Shown: one piece after another, positions 14,542-24,132 of the stretch
Numbering within the stretch: the stretch's first letter is position 1
How the letters are laid out: the number at the start of each line of letters is the position of its first letter
Virus record (IMG/VR): IMGVR_UViG_3300044991_002496
Coordinates: 1 to 37,920 of that record
Direction: 5' to 3' (one strand)
DNA from: a virus
DNA: 37,920 nt
Program-made: the position numbers and the translations under genes
Notes under the pieces: model-generated
The model's input: the letters and a program-made list of their open reading frames with translations, nothing else
Told to the model about the DNA's origin: nothing
The model's database searches: none

Positions 14542-14921
14542 TGGCTAGATTAAAACCAAATATAGATATAGGTAGTATAACTACAAAGAGGGATAGAGAA
14601 TCTTTTCAAAATTTTGTGTTGGAAGTAATCAAAGATACGTTTATCTATGAGGCAACTCCAACATCAATTTCTTTAAATGGTGAACTATTTACTTTAAATT
14701 TGGATGATTTTAGATTTGTTTATGAAGATTTAATCGTTGCAGATTCCAAGGATTATTTAGATGTATATTTATACGGAGTGAAGCAAACAAACGATAGATA
14801 TTCGGTAACATTTGATGATACTTCTATAACTATAACCTTTACTGAAAGTATAACAAGAGTTCCGGCTGACGTAGTTAGAACTGATTTTGAAATTAAAGGT
14901 AAAATTACACAAATAGTATAA
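14541..14921 (+). CDS. Small structural protein, third carrier of the shared beta domain
   Basis: The 126-residue protein starts MARLKPNIDIGSITTKRDRE, has a helix (SFQNFVLEVIKDTF) and a short strand pair. It ends in the shared beta domain from about residue 73: DVYLYGVKQTNDRYSVTF, TSITITF, then FEIKGKITQIV. Its N-terminus MARLKP resembles MARLIP of the giant protein that follows, possibly a common docking peptide. The start overlaps the previous stop by one base, and its own stop overlaps the next ATG. It is likely a connector between neck/tail and fibre. Function is inferred from place and domain only. Confidence 0.7.
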   Translation: MARLKPNIDIGSITTKRDRESFQNFVLEVIKDTFIYEATPTSISLNGELFTLNLDDFRFVYEDLIVADSKDYLDVYLYGVKQTNDRYSVTFDDTSITITFTESITRVPADVVRTDFEIKGKITQIV

Positions 14922-17900
14922 TGGCTAGATTAATACCACAGAAACAAATAGAAGAAGTAAATCAGTTTAGGGATAGTATATCCGTAGGCAACTCTGTATT
15001 TATATCTGGCTCTTTATTAGTATCACAAAGTATTGATATTGGTACTCGTACTTCGGATAAGCAAAGAATAACTGGTTCGGTTGAAATTACTGGGTCATTA
15101 CAAATTGATGGTGCATTATCATTTGCCAATGCGGCAAGTAGATTGGATGCAACTGCATCTTTTTCTGATATATCGGTTGATACACAAAGATTTGGTGGAA
15201 TATTAGTTGAGGATTTTGCAAAAAGTGATTCAACTATCTATGTATCATCTACAAATGGTAATGATAATAATAGTGGTACTTCACCGCAATTTCCATTAAG
15301 AACTATTAAGAAAGCTGCTCAATTAGCAACTCCGGGTGATGATGGTAGATATGGTTTACCAACTGGTTCTCTTTTTAGTGGATTTAGAATCACTGTTGAT
15401 GCGGGTACTTATTTAGAAGAAAACCCAATTGAACTTCCAAGAAACACAACTGTTTGGGGAGCTGGATTAAGGGTAACTAAAATTATTGCTAAAAACGAAA
15501 ACGAAGATTTATTTTGGGTAAATAGTGGTTGTTATCTTGCTGAGATGACATTTGCTGGTTTGAGAGTATATCCATCGGTTGATGATTCTCAAAGTGGATT
15601 CGCAATTGCATTCGCACCAAACGCATTTATTACAACATCACCATACGTTCAGAACTGTTCTATGATTTCAAATCAGGAGAACTCATTCCTTGAGCTGTAT
15701 GAGGATATTCCTGCTGGAGGTGGTGGATTGAACGTAGATGGAAATAGAATCCATCCTGATTCTCCATTAGCCTCTATGGTATTGGATGCATATACACAGG
15801 TTGCACCAAATGGTGTGGGTTGTCAAGTTGTTGGAAGGGGATTCATTCAGTTGGTATCATTCTTCACAAACTTCTCAGCATATTCAGTAAAAGTTATCGA
15901 TGGTGGACATGCGGTATTACTTAACTCTAACACCTCATTTGGTGATTATGGTATGTACGCATCTGGTTCACGTTTTATTACGGGTAGTGGTGGTAACTTT
16001 GATGCGTTCTTAAATGTACAAGATAATTACTCAATTATTGTTAATACTATTGAAGGTGGATTATCTACGATTCCTGCATTGGTACCAAATACTGAAAACG
16101 GAATTAGAGTAACTGACCCTAATGTTTTACCACAATACTTTTTATCGGAAGATTCTTCGAATGAAGTGTCTGATATAGTTAAAGCTGATTTTAAATTAAT
16201 AAGTTCAATTATTGACAATGGAATTGTAAATAAACCAAGTTTAATTGCAAAAAGTAGTATAAATGGATATTCATCGCAATCTGTTTACAATATTTCTGGT
16301 GAAAATCAATATACTTCATCAACAACCGCATCATTACAAAATATTGCAAGTGTTGATACTAATTTTAATATATTATATGATATAATTGAAAGAGGAAATC
16401 CTGCAACCGAATCATATGTTCGTATATCAAATGTATCTCATTCAATTCAAGCAACTGATATTGTTCAATACAAAACCTCAGCTGTAGATTCACCTACAAT
16501 TACTACAACTAATAATAGTTTTGATACAATTATGTCTATTGTAGCTGGTGGTATAGCTCCAAATATTGTAAGTAATACATCTGCTAGTTTTAAATTTAGT
16601 AATGTAAACCAATATCAAACAGGTACAACATCATCTTTACAAACAATAAATTCGGTATCATCATCATTTTCAATTGTGTATGATACTATTGAATATGGGA
16701 CTGGTGATTTACCTACAATTATACCAAGTAGTTCAAATGCTAGCACATCAAGTGAAAAACAAAACGCATATAATTTACTTATAAATAATATACCATTTAT
16801 ACAATCTGAAACTATTGCATATATGAGTTCGTCTTGGAGTGAGTTTTCATATAATGAAACAACTTGTAAGAGAGATATTTCATATATTGTAAGTGGAGCT
16901 GCATATGATATTCTTTATGGTGGAAATGAAGAATCTATAAAGAGTGCAAGATTTTATTACTTATATCCATCCGAAGCTACTACAACTCAATTAGAACCAA
17001 CATTAACTGCGGTTAAATACGCAAGTGGTGTTGCACAAAATATTTTAAAAGGAAATCAATACATAACATCATCCGCTAATATTAATAATGGATATAATAT
17101 TATTTTTAATAACAAAGATTTTGTTAGAGCAGAAACCATTGCATATATTTCATCATCTTGGTCTGAATTCGAATATAATGAGGTAAGTTGTTCACGTGAT
17201 ATTGGATATATTTTAGATGCAGTAGGAACTGATTTAAAATATGAAGGTAACGACCGAAGTGTAACTGCTGGACAATTCTACTTTAGATATCCATCGGAGG
17301 CAACAACTACTCAGTTAAATCAAACATTAGATGCTATTAGATATGCTAAACGATTAACTGAAAAATTATTAAACAACGATACATTTGTAACGGCATCTAA
17401 TTCTGTAATTGGGGCTGTTGATTTAATGAGAAAAAATCGTAGTTTAATTCAAACTGAAACTATTACATATATCAATACTCAATATCCTAATTTAGATTAT
17501 AACCAAGCTAAATGTAGAAGAGATGTTGGATACATTGTTGATAATATTACAACTGATTTATTGTATGGTGGTAATGAAAGAACTGAAACTGCTGGATTAT
17601 ATTATTTCTTATTTCCATCAGTAGCAAATACTACTCAATTAACTGAAACAATAAATGCACTTCAATATGTAAATGCGTTAACCGATAAAATTTTAATATC
17701 AGAAATATTACCAACTCCAAAAATTGGATTAAATATTGATAGTAACATAAAAGTTACGGCATTTAATTCGGTAACATCATCTATATCTGCAAGTAATACT
17801 GAAGTTACATTAGTATCACAATCATTTGGTATTATTGAGGATATTATTAGATATGGAACTGATTATATACCATCGGCAATAGTTGGTAATTCAAACGATT

Positions 17901-20900
17901 ATATTTGGAATATAAATAATCCAATAAATGTTAGTGGTATAACACAAATTCAATCAACGTTAGCAAACGCAAATACTCAAAGTATTTCTAACAACGTTAA
18001 TACAATTATTAAAATAATTGAAAGTGGTAGTTCAGTTACAACCGAACAAACAATTGGAACTGATAGAAATGGGGCTCCGATTTCAACGGTTGGTATTCCT
18101 AAAAATTCATATGGAAGTAATTTAATAACAACTGTTATTGGAACAACTATTCCTGCTGAAATTCAATTGGTTAAAAATACTGCAGCTGGTATTAAATTTG
18201 GTAATGGCTTACAAATCACATCATCTATATCTGCTAGTGCTACTGAAATACAAAAAGTATCATCATCATTTTCAATTGTAACTGATATTATCAAATATGG
18301 TATTAGTGGAAGTTTGAGTTTAAGTGGTTCATCTGAATACTCAACTTATTATGAAGTAATTGCATTTGAATCTGCAAATTATTTATTTAATGAAAATCAA
18401 TTAAATAAATTTGATAACGTATTAACTGCATCTATCGAAGATGGTAGTATAGACCCTACTTTAACATTAAAGAGAGGTGAACTTTATACATTCTCTGTAA
18501 ATTCACTAAATATTGTAAATGCAACTGAATTAGATTTTAGACCATTTTATATTAAAACTGATATAAAACCAGGTCTTAGAAATCAATATACAAAAGGTGT
18601 AACTAATAATGGTGTTACCTTTGGAACTTTAACATTTATTGTACCATTCGATGCACCTGATACTTTATACTATGTAAATGGTAAAGATATTGAAGCAAGT
18701 GGAATTATTAATATTGTTGATGAGTTACCAATTTCAGATACGCAAAGATATATTGAAATACCATCATTGGGTGATTTTGAGGTTGTAGCAAATACTATTA
18801 ATAATATTAAAGTTACTAACATACCACAAATTCAATCAATATATACTGCTTCTATATCAGAATCATTATCAGTAAGTTCATCATTCGCAACTACAATTGA
18901 TATTTTATTTAATGGTGTGAGTAATTTACCAACTACAATTACAAATGTAAGTGGATTAATTAAGAAACGTGAACTATCACAATATACATCATCATTTGCG
19001 GTATCATCGGCATTAAGAAATACTATAAGTTCATCATTTAATATTGTAACTAATATAGTAACAAATGGTACGGGCTCAGTTCCAGCATTAATTGAAAATA
19101 CTAACGATTTAATTAAAGTAACTTCGGTACCTCAAATAATTGGATTACAATCTGGAAGTATAACTCAGGTTAACAACGTAAGTTCATCTTTTGCTAATAT
19201 AATTAATATTATTAAAAATGGTACTGGTTCAATTCCGGTTGAAATTAGTAATATAAATGGATTAACTAAGTTTAGTAGCACAGAGCAATTTACAGCCTCT
19301 TTAAGCGCTAGTTTAGAAGATGTAACCTTTGTATCCAATTCGATATCAATCGTTTCTACAATCATTACAAATGGCAGTGGTTCGTATATTACGGCTAGTT
19401 TATATGGAGCGGCCTCAACCCAACCATCTACATTAGCAGCTTATCAAATTATTAAGCAAAATATTCCATTTATTCAAATAGAAACTTTATCTTACTTATC
19501 TTCTTCTTGGAGTACGGCTTCATATAATGAAGCAAGTTGTAGTAGAGATATTGGATTGATTGTAAGTGGAGCAGCTGAGGATTTATTATATAATACTATT
19601 TCATCATCAATTGTGAATGGTAAGTATTATTTAGAATACCCATCGGCAGCAGAAACTACTCAAATAAACCAAACATTAGATGGTATTGAGTACGCAAGTA
19701 AATTAACACAAAAATTAATTCAAAATATAATTTTTGAAACCGCATCAATGGAGGTTTCGGCATCTTATAATTTGATTAGAAAAAATAGAGAATTTGTTAA
19801 GAGTGAAACTATCGCTTACTTATCATCTTCTTGGAGTACATTCGATTATAACGAATCATTATGTAGAAGAGATATCGGACATATAATTGATGCAGTTTCT
19901 ACGGATTTATTATATGGTGGAAATGAAAGAAGTAACACCGCTGGTGAATTCTATTACAAATATCCATCATCTGCAACTGTTAGTGGTAGTGTATCTCCAA
20001 CAACCGCAGCACAATTATACCCAACATTGGATGGTATTAATTATGCTAGACGATTAGTTCAAAATATTGTTGTAAATAATCAATTTGCATTAGCACCTGA
20101 TAGTAGAACAAACGCATATGATTTAATCGTTGAAAATAAATCATTAATTCAATCGGAAGTTGTTTCTTATGTATCATCTTCTTGGAGTGGTGTATTATAC
20201 AATGATATAAGTTGTTCTCGTGATATTGGATATATTTTAGATGCAGTAGCAACTGATACCTTATATGGTGGAAATGAACGTAGTTCAGTAGCTGGTGAAT
20301 TCTATTATCTATTCCCATCAAGAGCAACAAATGGTGGTGTTCCATCTGAAAATAATCAATTAGATTCAACTTTAAGTGGTATTAATTACGCTAAAGGAAT
20401 GGTAAATCAGTTATTACAAAATAATATCTTTGTAACTGCTTCATTACAAACCATTGGTGTAACAAATTTAATAATCGATAACAAACCATTAATTCAAAAT
20501 GAAGTAATTTCATATATTTCTTCATCTTGGAGTAATTTTCAATATAACGAAGCAAGTTGTAGTAGAGATGTTGGATATATCTTAGATGCAGTAGCAACTG
20601 ATTTCTACTATGGTGGAAATGAAAGAAGTATTACCGCTGGAACATTCTATTACCTATTCCCATCAGCAGCAACTGTTAGTGGAAGTTCATCCCCAAGCGT
20701 TGATGCTCAATTATACCCAACGGTTGATGGTGTAACATACGCACAAAGATTGACTAACAAAATAATTAATAATATAACATTAGTAACTGCTTCATTAGAA
20801 AGACAAACTACATATGACTTATTATTAGATAACAAATTATTAATCCAAAACGAAGTAATTTCATTTATGAGTTCTTCTTGGAGTGGATTTGAATATATTG

Positions 20901-23239
20901 AATCTAAATGTAAGAGAGATGTAGGATATATTGTAGATGCAGTAGCAACCGATGTATTATATGGTGGAAATGAAAGAAGTGTAACTGCTGGTGAGTTTTA
21001 TTACTTATATCCATCACAAGCTACTTCGGTTCAATCCGACCAAACAATCACCGGTGTAAATCATGCATTTGGTTTGGCTGATAAAATAGTTAGAAATACT
21101 TTATTAGTAACCGCAAGTGCTGAAACTATTGCAAATTATGATGTAATATTAGATAATAAAGGATTAATACAAACAAACGTAATTTATTATATAGATTCAG
21201 TATATCCATACTTTACTTACAATAGAACTAAGTGTAGAAGAGATGTTGGTTACATTGTAGATGCAATAGCAACCGATTTACTATGGGGTGGTAACGAAAG
21301 AAGTATTGTAGCAGCTGATTACTATTATAGATATCCATCTGAAGCTACAACTATTCAGTTAAATGAAACTACTGAAGCAATATCATATGTTAAAACAATT
21401 ATAAACAAATTAATTCAAAATAATATATTACAAGTACCAACTGTAACTTCAAATACTAATAATAATATTAAATTTACTAATAGTAATCAAATAAGTGGAG
21501 CAGGTACATCTAATATTAATGTATTAAACGCATTAAGTTCATCATTTGGATTAGTAATGAATACTATAACAAATGGAACGGGTTCACTCCCAGCCATTTC
21601 TCAATATACTGCATCGTTAATAGATTCTGGAACTTTACAAGCATATTCATTAATAAAATCAAATATACCATTTATCCAAAATGAGGTAATTGCATATATT
21701 AGTTCTTCTTGGAGTGGATTCGCATACAATGAAGCTAGTTGTAGTAGAGATGTGGGATTAATTGTAAGTGGGGCAATTGAAGATTTACTATTTGGTTCAG
21801 TATCAGCATCAGTAGTAAATGCTAAATACTATTTTGAATACCCATCAGCGGCAACTGGTTCACAACTATATCAAACATTAGATGGAATCAAATACGCAGC
21901 TAGTTTAAGTAATAAAATAGCACAAAATATTCAATTCGTAACTGCTTCAAACGAAGTATCTGCATCTTGGCATTTATTAAGAGATAATAAGGAGTTTATC
22001 CAAAATGAGGTAATCGCTTATGTATCATCTTCTTGGAGTGGTGTTTATTATAATGAAGATAAGTGTAAGAGAGATGTTGGTTATTTAATTGATGCAGCTG
22101 CAACTGACCTTTATTATGGTGGAAATGAGAGAAGTGTAACCGCTGGTTCATTCTATTATCTATTCCCATCTGCGGCTACTCAAAATGGAGTTCCTTCAAC
22201 AACTTCTCAATTGGACCCAACTGTTGATGGTATAATATACGCAAGTGGATTATCACAAAAAGTAATTCAAAATGTAGAATTTGTACAACCATCGGCTTCA
22301 GTATTAGTAGGTGCTGATTTATTAATTGGAAATAAAAGATTCATCCAAACTGAAGTAATTCAATATCTTTCATCATCTTGGAGTGAATTTTATTATAATG
22401 AAGCAAGTTGTTCTCGTGATATTGGGTATATTATAGATGCAGCTAGAACGGATTTAGTTTATGGTGGAAATGAAAGAAGTATTAAGGCTGGAACGTTTTA
22501 TTACTATATTCCATCGGAAGCAACAACTAAACAAAAACCACAAACAATTGATGGTATTGATTTTGCTAAGGGAATGGCTGAAAAGGTAATTTTGAAAGAA
22601 CAATTAGTAAGACCATCATTCCAAACAAAATTATCGGTTGATTTATTAAGGGGAAGTAAAAAAACATTACAATCAATCGCAATATCATATACCGCTGGAG
22701 CATTTCCTAACTTTGTTTATAATGAAGAAAAGTGTTATAGAGATACTGGATTTATTGTAGATGCAATAGCAACGGATTTATTATATGGTGGAAATCTAAG
22801 AAGTGTTAGAGCAGCATCATCATATTATACTGGGGTATATGGTTCAGCAGCAGTAGTTGTAAACGAACAAAAGAAAGAAACAGCTGAAACTAATAGATAT
22901 TTAAGAACACAATTCCAAAGAATAGTGAGAAATGCTCCTGTTGAAGAATTTGGTTCTTTGATAATTACTACTGGACATGACTTTTCTTATTCTGGAGCTG
23001 GAGTAACTTATAAGGCATTACCTTTTAACCAGGGTGGAGCTGGAGTTGCTGACCCAACGAAAGAAATTACCGAATTGGCTGGAGGTAGAGTTTACTTTAC
23101 ATCTGGTAACGAGCTTGGTGACTTTAAAATTGGTACGGGGCTTATAATTAATCAAGCAACCGGAACATTGCAAGGTAGAACATTCTCTCGTTCATTGTTC
23201 TCATTAGTAACACCATTCTCATTAGCATTAGAAGGATAA
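14921..23239 (+). CDS. Giant virion fibre/structural protein with beta-helix and 13 Cys-containing modules
   Basis: The 2772-residue protein begins with a fibre head (MARLIPQKQIEEVNQF) and ISGSLLVSQS-type strands. A pectate-lyase-like beta-helix (about 100-380) has the typical entry YVSSTNGNDNNSGTSPQFPL. Then come spacers rich in 'SSSFSIVxDIIxNG' phrases and 13 copies of a roughly 105-115-residue module. The module has FIQxEVIxYxSSSWS, YNEASCSRDxGYI, DAVATD, YGGNERS, FYYLFPS and a final helix. Modules lie in three blocks (about 615-931, 1505-2173, 2239-2676). Residues about 1181-1268 are a cupredoxin-like domain without copper ligands. The last 95 residues form a separate C-terminal domain. 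Large proteins with related modules are known from T4-like cyanophages. No catalytic motif is seen. The ATG overlaps the previous stop. Confidence 0.82.
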   Translation: MARLIPQKQIEEVNQFRDSISVGNSVFISGSLLVSQSIDIGTRTSDKQRITGSVEITGSLQIDGALSFANAASRLDATASFSDISVDTQRFGGILVEDFAKSDSTIYVSSTNGNDNNSGTSPQFPLRTIKKAAQLATPGDDGRYGLPTGSLFSGFRITVDAGTYLEENPIELPRNTTVWGAGLRVTKIIAKNENEDLFWVNSGCYLAEMTFAGLRVYPSVDDSQSGFAIAFAPNAFITTSPYVQNCSMISNQENSFLELYEDIPAGGGGLNVDGNRIHPDSPLASMVLDAYTQVAPNGVGCQVVGRGFIQLVSFFTNFSAYSVKVIDGGHAVLLNSNTSFGDYGMYASGSRFITGSGGNFDAFLNVQDNYSIIVNTIEGGLSTIPALVPNTENGIRVTDPNVLPQYFLSEDSSNEVSDIVKADFKLISSIIDNGIVNKPSLIAKSSINGYSSQSVYNISGENQYTSSTTASLQNIASVDTNFNILYDIIERGNPATESYVRISNVSHSIQATDIVQYKTSAVDSPTITTTNNSFDTIMSIVAGGIAPNIVSNTSASFKFSNVNQYQTGTTSSLQTINSVSSSFSIVYDTIEYGTGDLPTIIPSSSNASTSSEKQNAYNLLINNIPFIQSETIAYMSSSWSEFSYNETTCKRDISYIVSGAAYDILYGGNEESIKSARFYYLYPSEATTTQLEPTLTAVKYASGVAQNILKGNQYITSSANINNGYNIIFNNKDFVRAETIAYISSSWSEFEYNEVSCSRDIGYILDAVGTDLKYEGNDRSVTAGQFYFRYPSEATTTQLNQTLDAIRYAKRLTEKLLNNDTFVTASNSVIGAVDLMRKNRSLIQTETITYINTQYPNLDYNQAKCRRDVGYIVDNITTDLLYGGNERTETAGLYYFLFPSVANTTQLTETINALQYVNALTDKILISEILPTPKIGLNIDSNIKVTAFNSVTSSISASNTEVTLVSQSFGIIEDIIRYGTDYIPSAIVGNSNDYIWNINNPINVSGITQIQSTLANANTQSISNNVNTIIKIIESGSSVTTEQTIGTDRNGAPISTVGIPKNSYGSNLITTVIGTTIPAEIQLVKNTAAGIKFGNGLQITSSISASATEIQKVSSSFSIVTDIIKYGISGSLSLSGSSEYSTYYEVIAFESANYLFNENQLNKFDNVLTASIEDGSIDPTLTLKRGELYTFSVNSLNIVNATELDFRPFYIKTDIKPGLRNQYTKGVTNNGVTFGTLTFIVPFDAPDTLYYVNGKDIEASGIINIVDELPISDTQRYIEIPSLGDFEVVANTINNIKVTNIPQIQSIYTASISESLSVSSSFATTIDILFNGVSNLPTTITNVSGLIKKRELSQYTSSFAVSSALRNTISSSFNIVTNIVTNGTGSVPALIENTNDLIKVTSVPQIIGLQSGSITQVNNVSSSFANIINIIKNGTGSIPVEISNINGLTKFSSTEQFTASLSASLEDVTFVSNSISIVSTIITNGSGSYITASLYGAASTQPSTLAAYQIIKQNIPFIQIETLSYLSSSWSTASYNEASCSRDIGLIVSGAAEDLLYNTISSSIVNGKYYLEYPSAAETTQINQTLDGIEYASKLTQKLIQNIIFETASMEVSASYNLIRKNREFVKSETIAYLSSSWSTFDYNESLCRRDIGHIIDAVSTDLLYGGNERSNTAGEFYYKYPSSATVSGSVSPTTAAQLYPTLDGINYARRLVQNIVVNNQFALAPDSRTNAYDLIVENKSLIQSEVVSYVSSSWSGVLYNDISCSRDIGYILDAVATDTLYGGNERSSVAGEFYYLFPSRATNGGVPSENNQLDSTLSGINYAKGMVNQLLQNNIFVTASLQTIGVTNLIIDNKPLIQNEVISYISSSWSNFQYNEASCSRDVGYILDAVATDFYYGGNERSITAGTFYYLFPSAATVSGSSSPSVDAQLYPTVDGVTYAQRLTNKIINNITLVTASLERQTTYDLLLDNKLLIQNEVISFMSSSWSGFEYIESKCKRDVGYIVDAVATDVLYGGNERSVTAGEFYYLYPSQATSVQSDQTITGVNHAFGLADKIVRNTLLVTASAETIANYDVILDNKGLIQTNVIYYIDSVYPYFTYNRTKCRRDVGYIVDAIATDLLWGGNERSIVAADYYYRYPSEATTIQLNETTEAISYVKTIINKLIQNNILQVPTVTSNTNNNIKFTNSNQISGAGTSNINVLNALSSSFGLVMNTITNGTGSLPAISQYTASLIDSGTLQAYSLIKSNIPFIQNEVIAYISSSWSGFAYNEASCSRDVGLIVSGAIEDLLFGSVSASVVNAKYYFEYPSAATGSQLYQTLDGIKYAASLSNKIAQNIQFVTASNEVSASWHLLRDNKEFIQNEVIAYVSSSWSGVYYNEDKCKRDVGYLIDAAATDLYYGGNERSVTAGSFYYLFPSAATQNGVPSTTSQLDPTVDGIIYASGLSQKVIQNVEFVQPSASVLVGADLLIGNKRFIQTEVIQYLSSSWSEFYYNEASCSRDIGYIIDAARTDLVYGGNERSIKAGTFYYYIPSEATTKQKPQTIDGIDFAKGMAEKVILKEQLVRPSFQTKLSVDLLRGSKKTLQSIAISYTAGAFPNFVYNEEKCYRDTGFIVDAIATDLLYGGNLRSVRAASSYYTGVYGSAAVVVNEQKKETAETNRYLRTQFQRIVRNAPVEEFGSLIITTGHDFSYSGAGVTYKALPFNQGGAGVADPTKEITELAGGRVYFTSGNELGDFKIGTGLIINQATGTLQGRTFSRSLFSLVTPFSLALEG
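16763..22950 (+). repeat. Thirteen-copy roughly 330-bp module array in three blocks
   Basis: Block A (16763-17716) has 3 modules, B (19433-21440) has 6 and C (21635-22950) has 4. The first module of each block has IPFIQ and IVSGA where others have DAVATD; in B and C it also lacks YGGNERS. The last module of each block lacks SSSWS: A and B have KCRRDVGYI, while C has KCYRDTGFI. Each module keeps one Cys before Arg-Asp. Confidence 0.82.
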
Positions 23240-23249
23240 AAATAAAATT

Positions 23250-24110
23250 ATGGCAGACGTATTTGTACCACTTAACGCATTCAAATCGGTAGTAACGACA
23301 CTAACCGGTGAAGAAGACCAAGTATACACCACTCCGAGTGGTGTATCTACTATTATACTATCGACTCAAGTTACCAATAATGGTAATCAAACTGAAGAAG
23401 TAACAATTAAATTAGCTTCGAATAGAGAAATACCAGTACCACAAGTTGCTGGAATTATCAACACCGGAAGTATGTATAGCGCATCAGCGCTTTTAGAACA
23501 AAATTTAACATTTTTGAAAAAAGAAGTAGCAGCTTATACTAACTTCAATAATAACTTAGCAGAAGTTCCATTTGGATTTTCACAATCTAGATATGAAGCA
23601 TATGTGGATACTGCAGTAAATGCGGTAGTTTATGATATTCAAAATGGGGGTACTATCCGAACAAATAAAGCAGCTTTATCATTTTATAATAAAAATGGTG
23701 AAACGTTAGTTCCAACTGGACAGGTAACGGCATCTTACGAAGCAATTAATTATACAGATACATTAGTAAAACAAATTTTAATTAACCAATCCATCACTGG
23801 TTCGGTTAATGTGGATAGAATTTATCAAACAATTTTCACCCAATCATTCAATTATGGTTTAATTGCAGAAACTGGGTCACAAGAAATTATTTCTCAACTA
23901 TTTACTGTTATATCGGATACTATTTATGACCCGGTGAGAGAAACGCAAGAGGCGGTAGAGTTAGTAAGGAACTATCCTATCCCAAAAAGTGATTCATTTT
24001 CACCCGTAGTGGCTGGTAAATTAGTATTAGAGCAAGAGTTTGGATTACTATTCTCAGGTTCTACCGATTTGAAAATAGTTTTATCACTTCTTGAAAGTGC
24101 AAATGAGTAA
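23250..24110 (+). CDS. Virion protein: short beta domain plus one degenerate copy of the giant-fibre module
   Basis: The 286-residue protein begins with a beta domain: VYTTPSGVSTIILSTQVTNN and EEVTIKLAS (about 25-60). This is the type found in small cyanophage structural proteins. Its VYTTPS phrase recurs in the gene starting at 37847. Residues about 78-175 look like one diverged copy of the module repeated in the 2772-residue neighbour: ASALLEQNLTFLKKEVAAYT, YVDTAVNAVVYDIQNGGTI and AALSFYNKNG. Here the Cys-Arg-Asp core is replaced. A further region (about 190-286) ends in a helix. It lies between the two giant genes with gaps of 10 and 22 bases, suggesting a joint or adaptor between them; this is inferred. 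Confidence 0.7.
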   Translation: MADVFVPLNAFKSVVTTLTGEEDQVYTTPSGVSTIILSTQVTNNGNQTEEVTIKLASNREIPVPQVAGIINTGSMYSASALLEQNLTFLKKEVAAYTNFNNNLAEVPFGFSQSRYEAYVDTAVNAVVYDIQNGGTIRTNKAALSFYNKNGETLVPTGQVTASYEAINYTDTLVKQILINQSITGSVNVDRIYQTIFTQSFNYGLIAETGSQEIISQLFTVISDTIYDPVRETQEAVELVRNYPIPKSDSFSPVVAGKLVLEQEFGLLFSGSTDLKIVLSLLESANE

Positions 24111-24132
24111 TAATTAAGTTGAAAAAACATAA

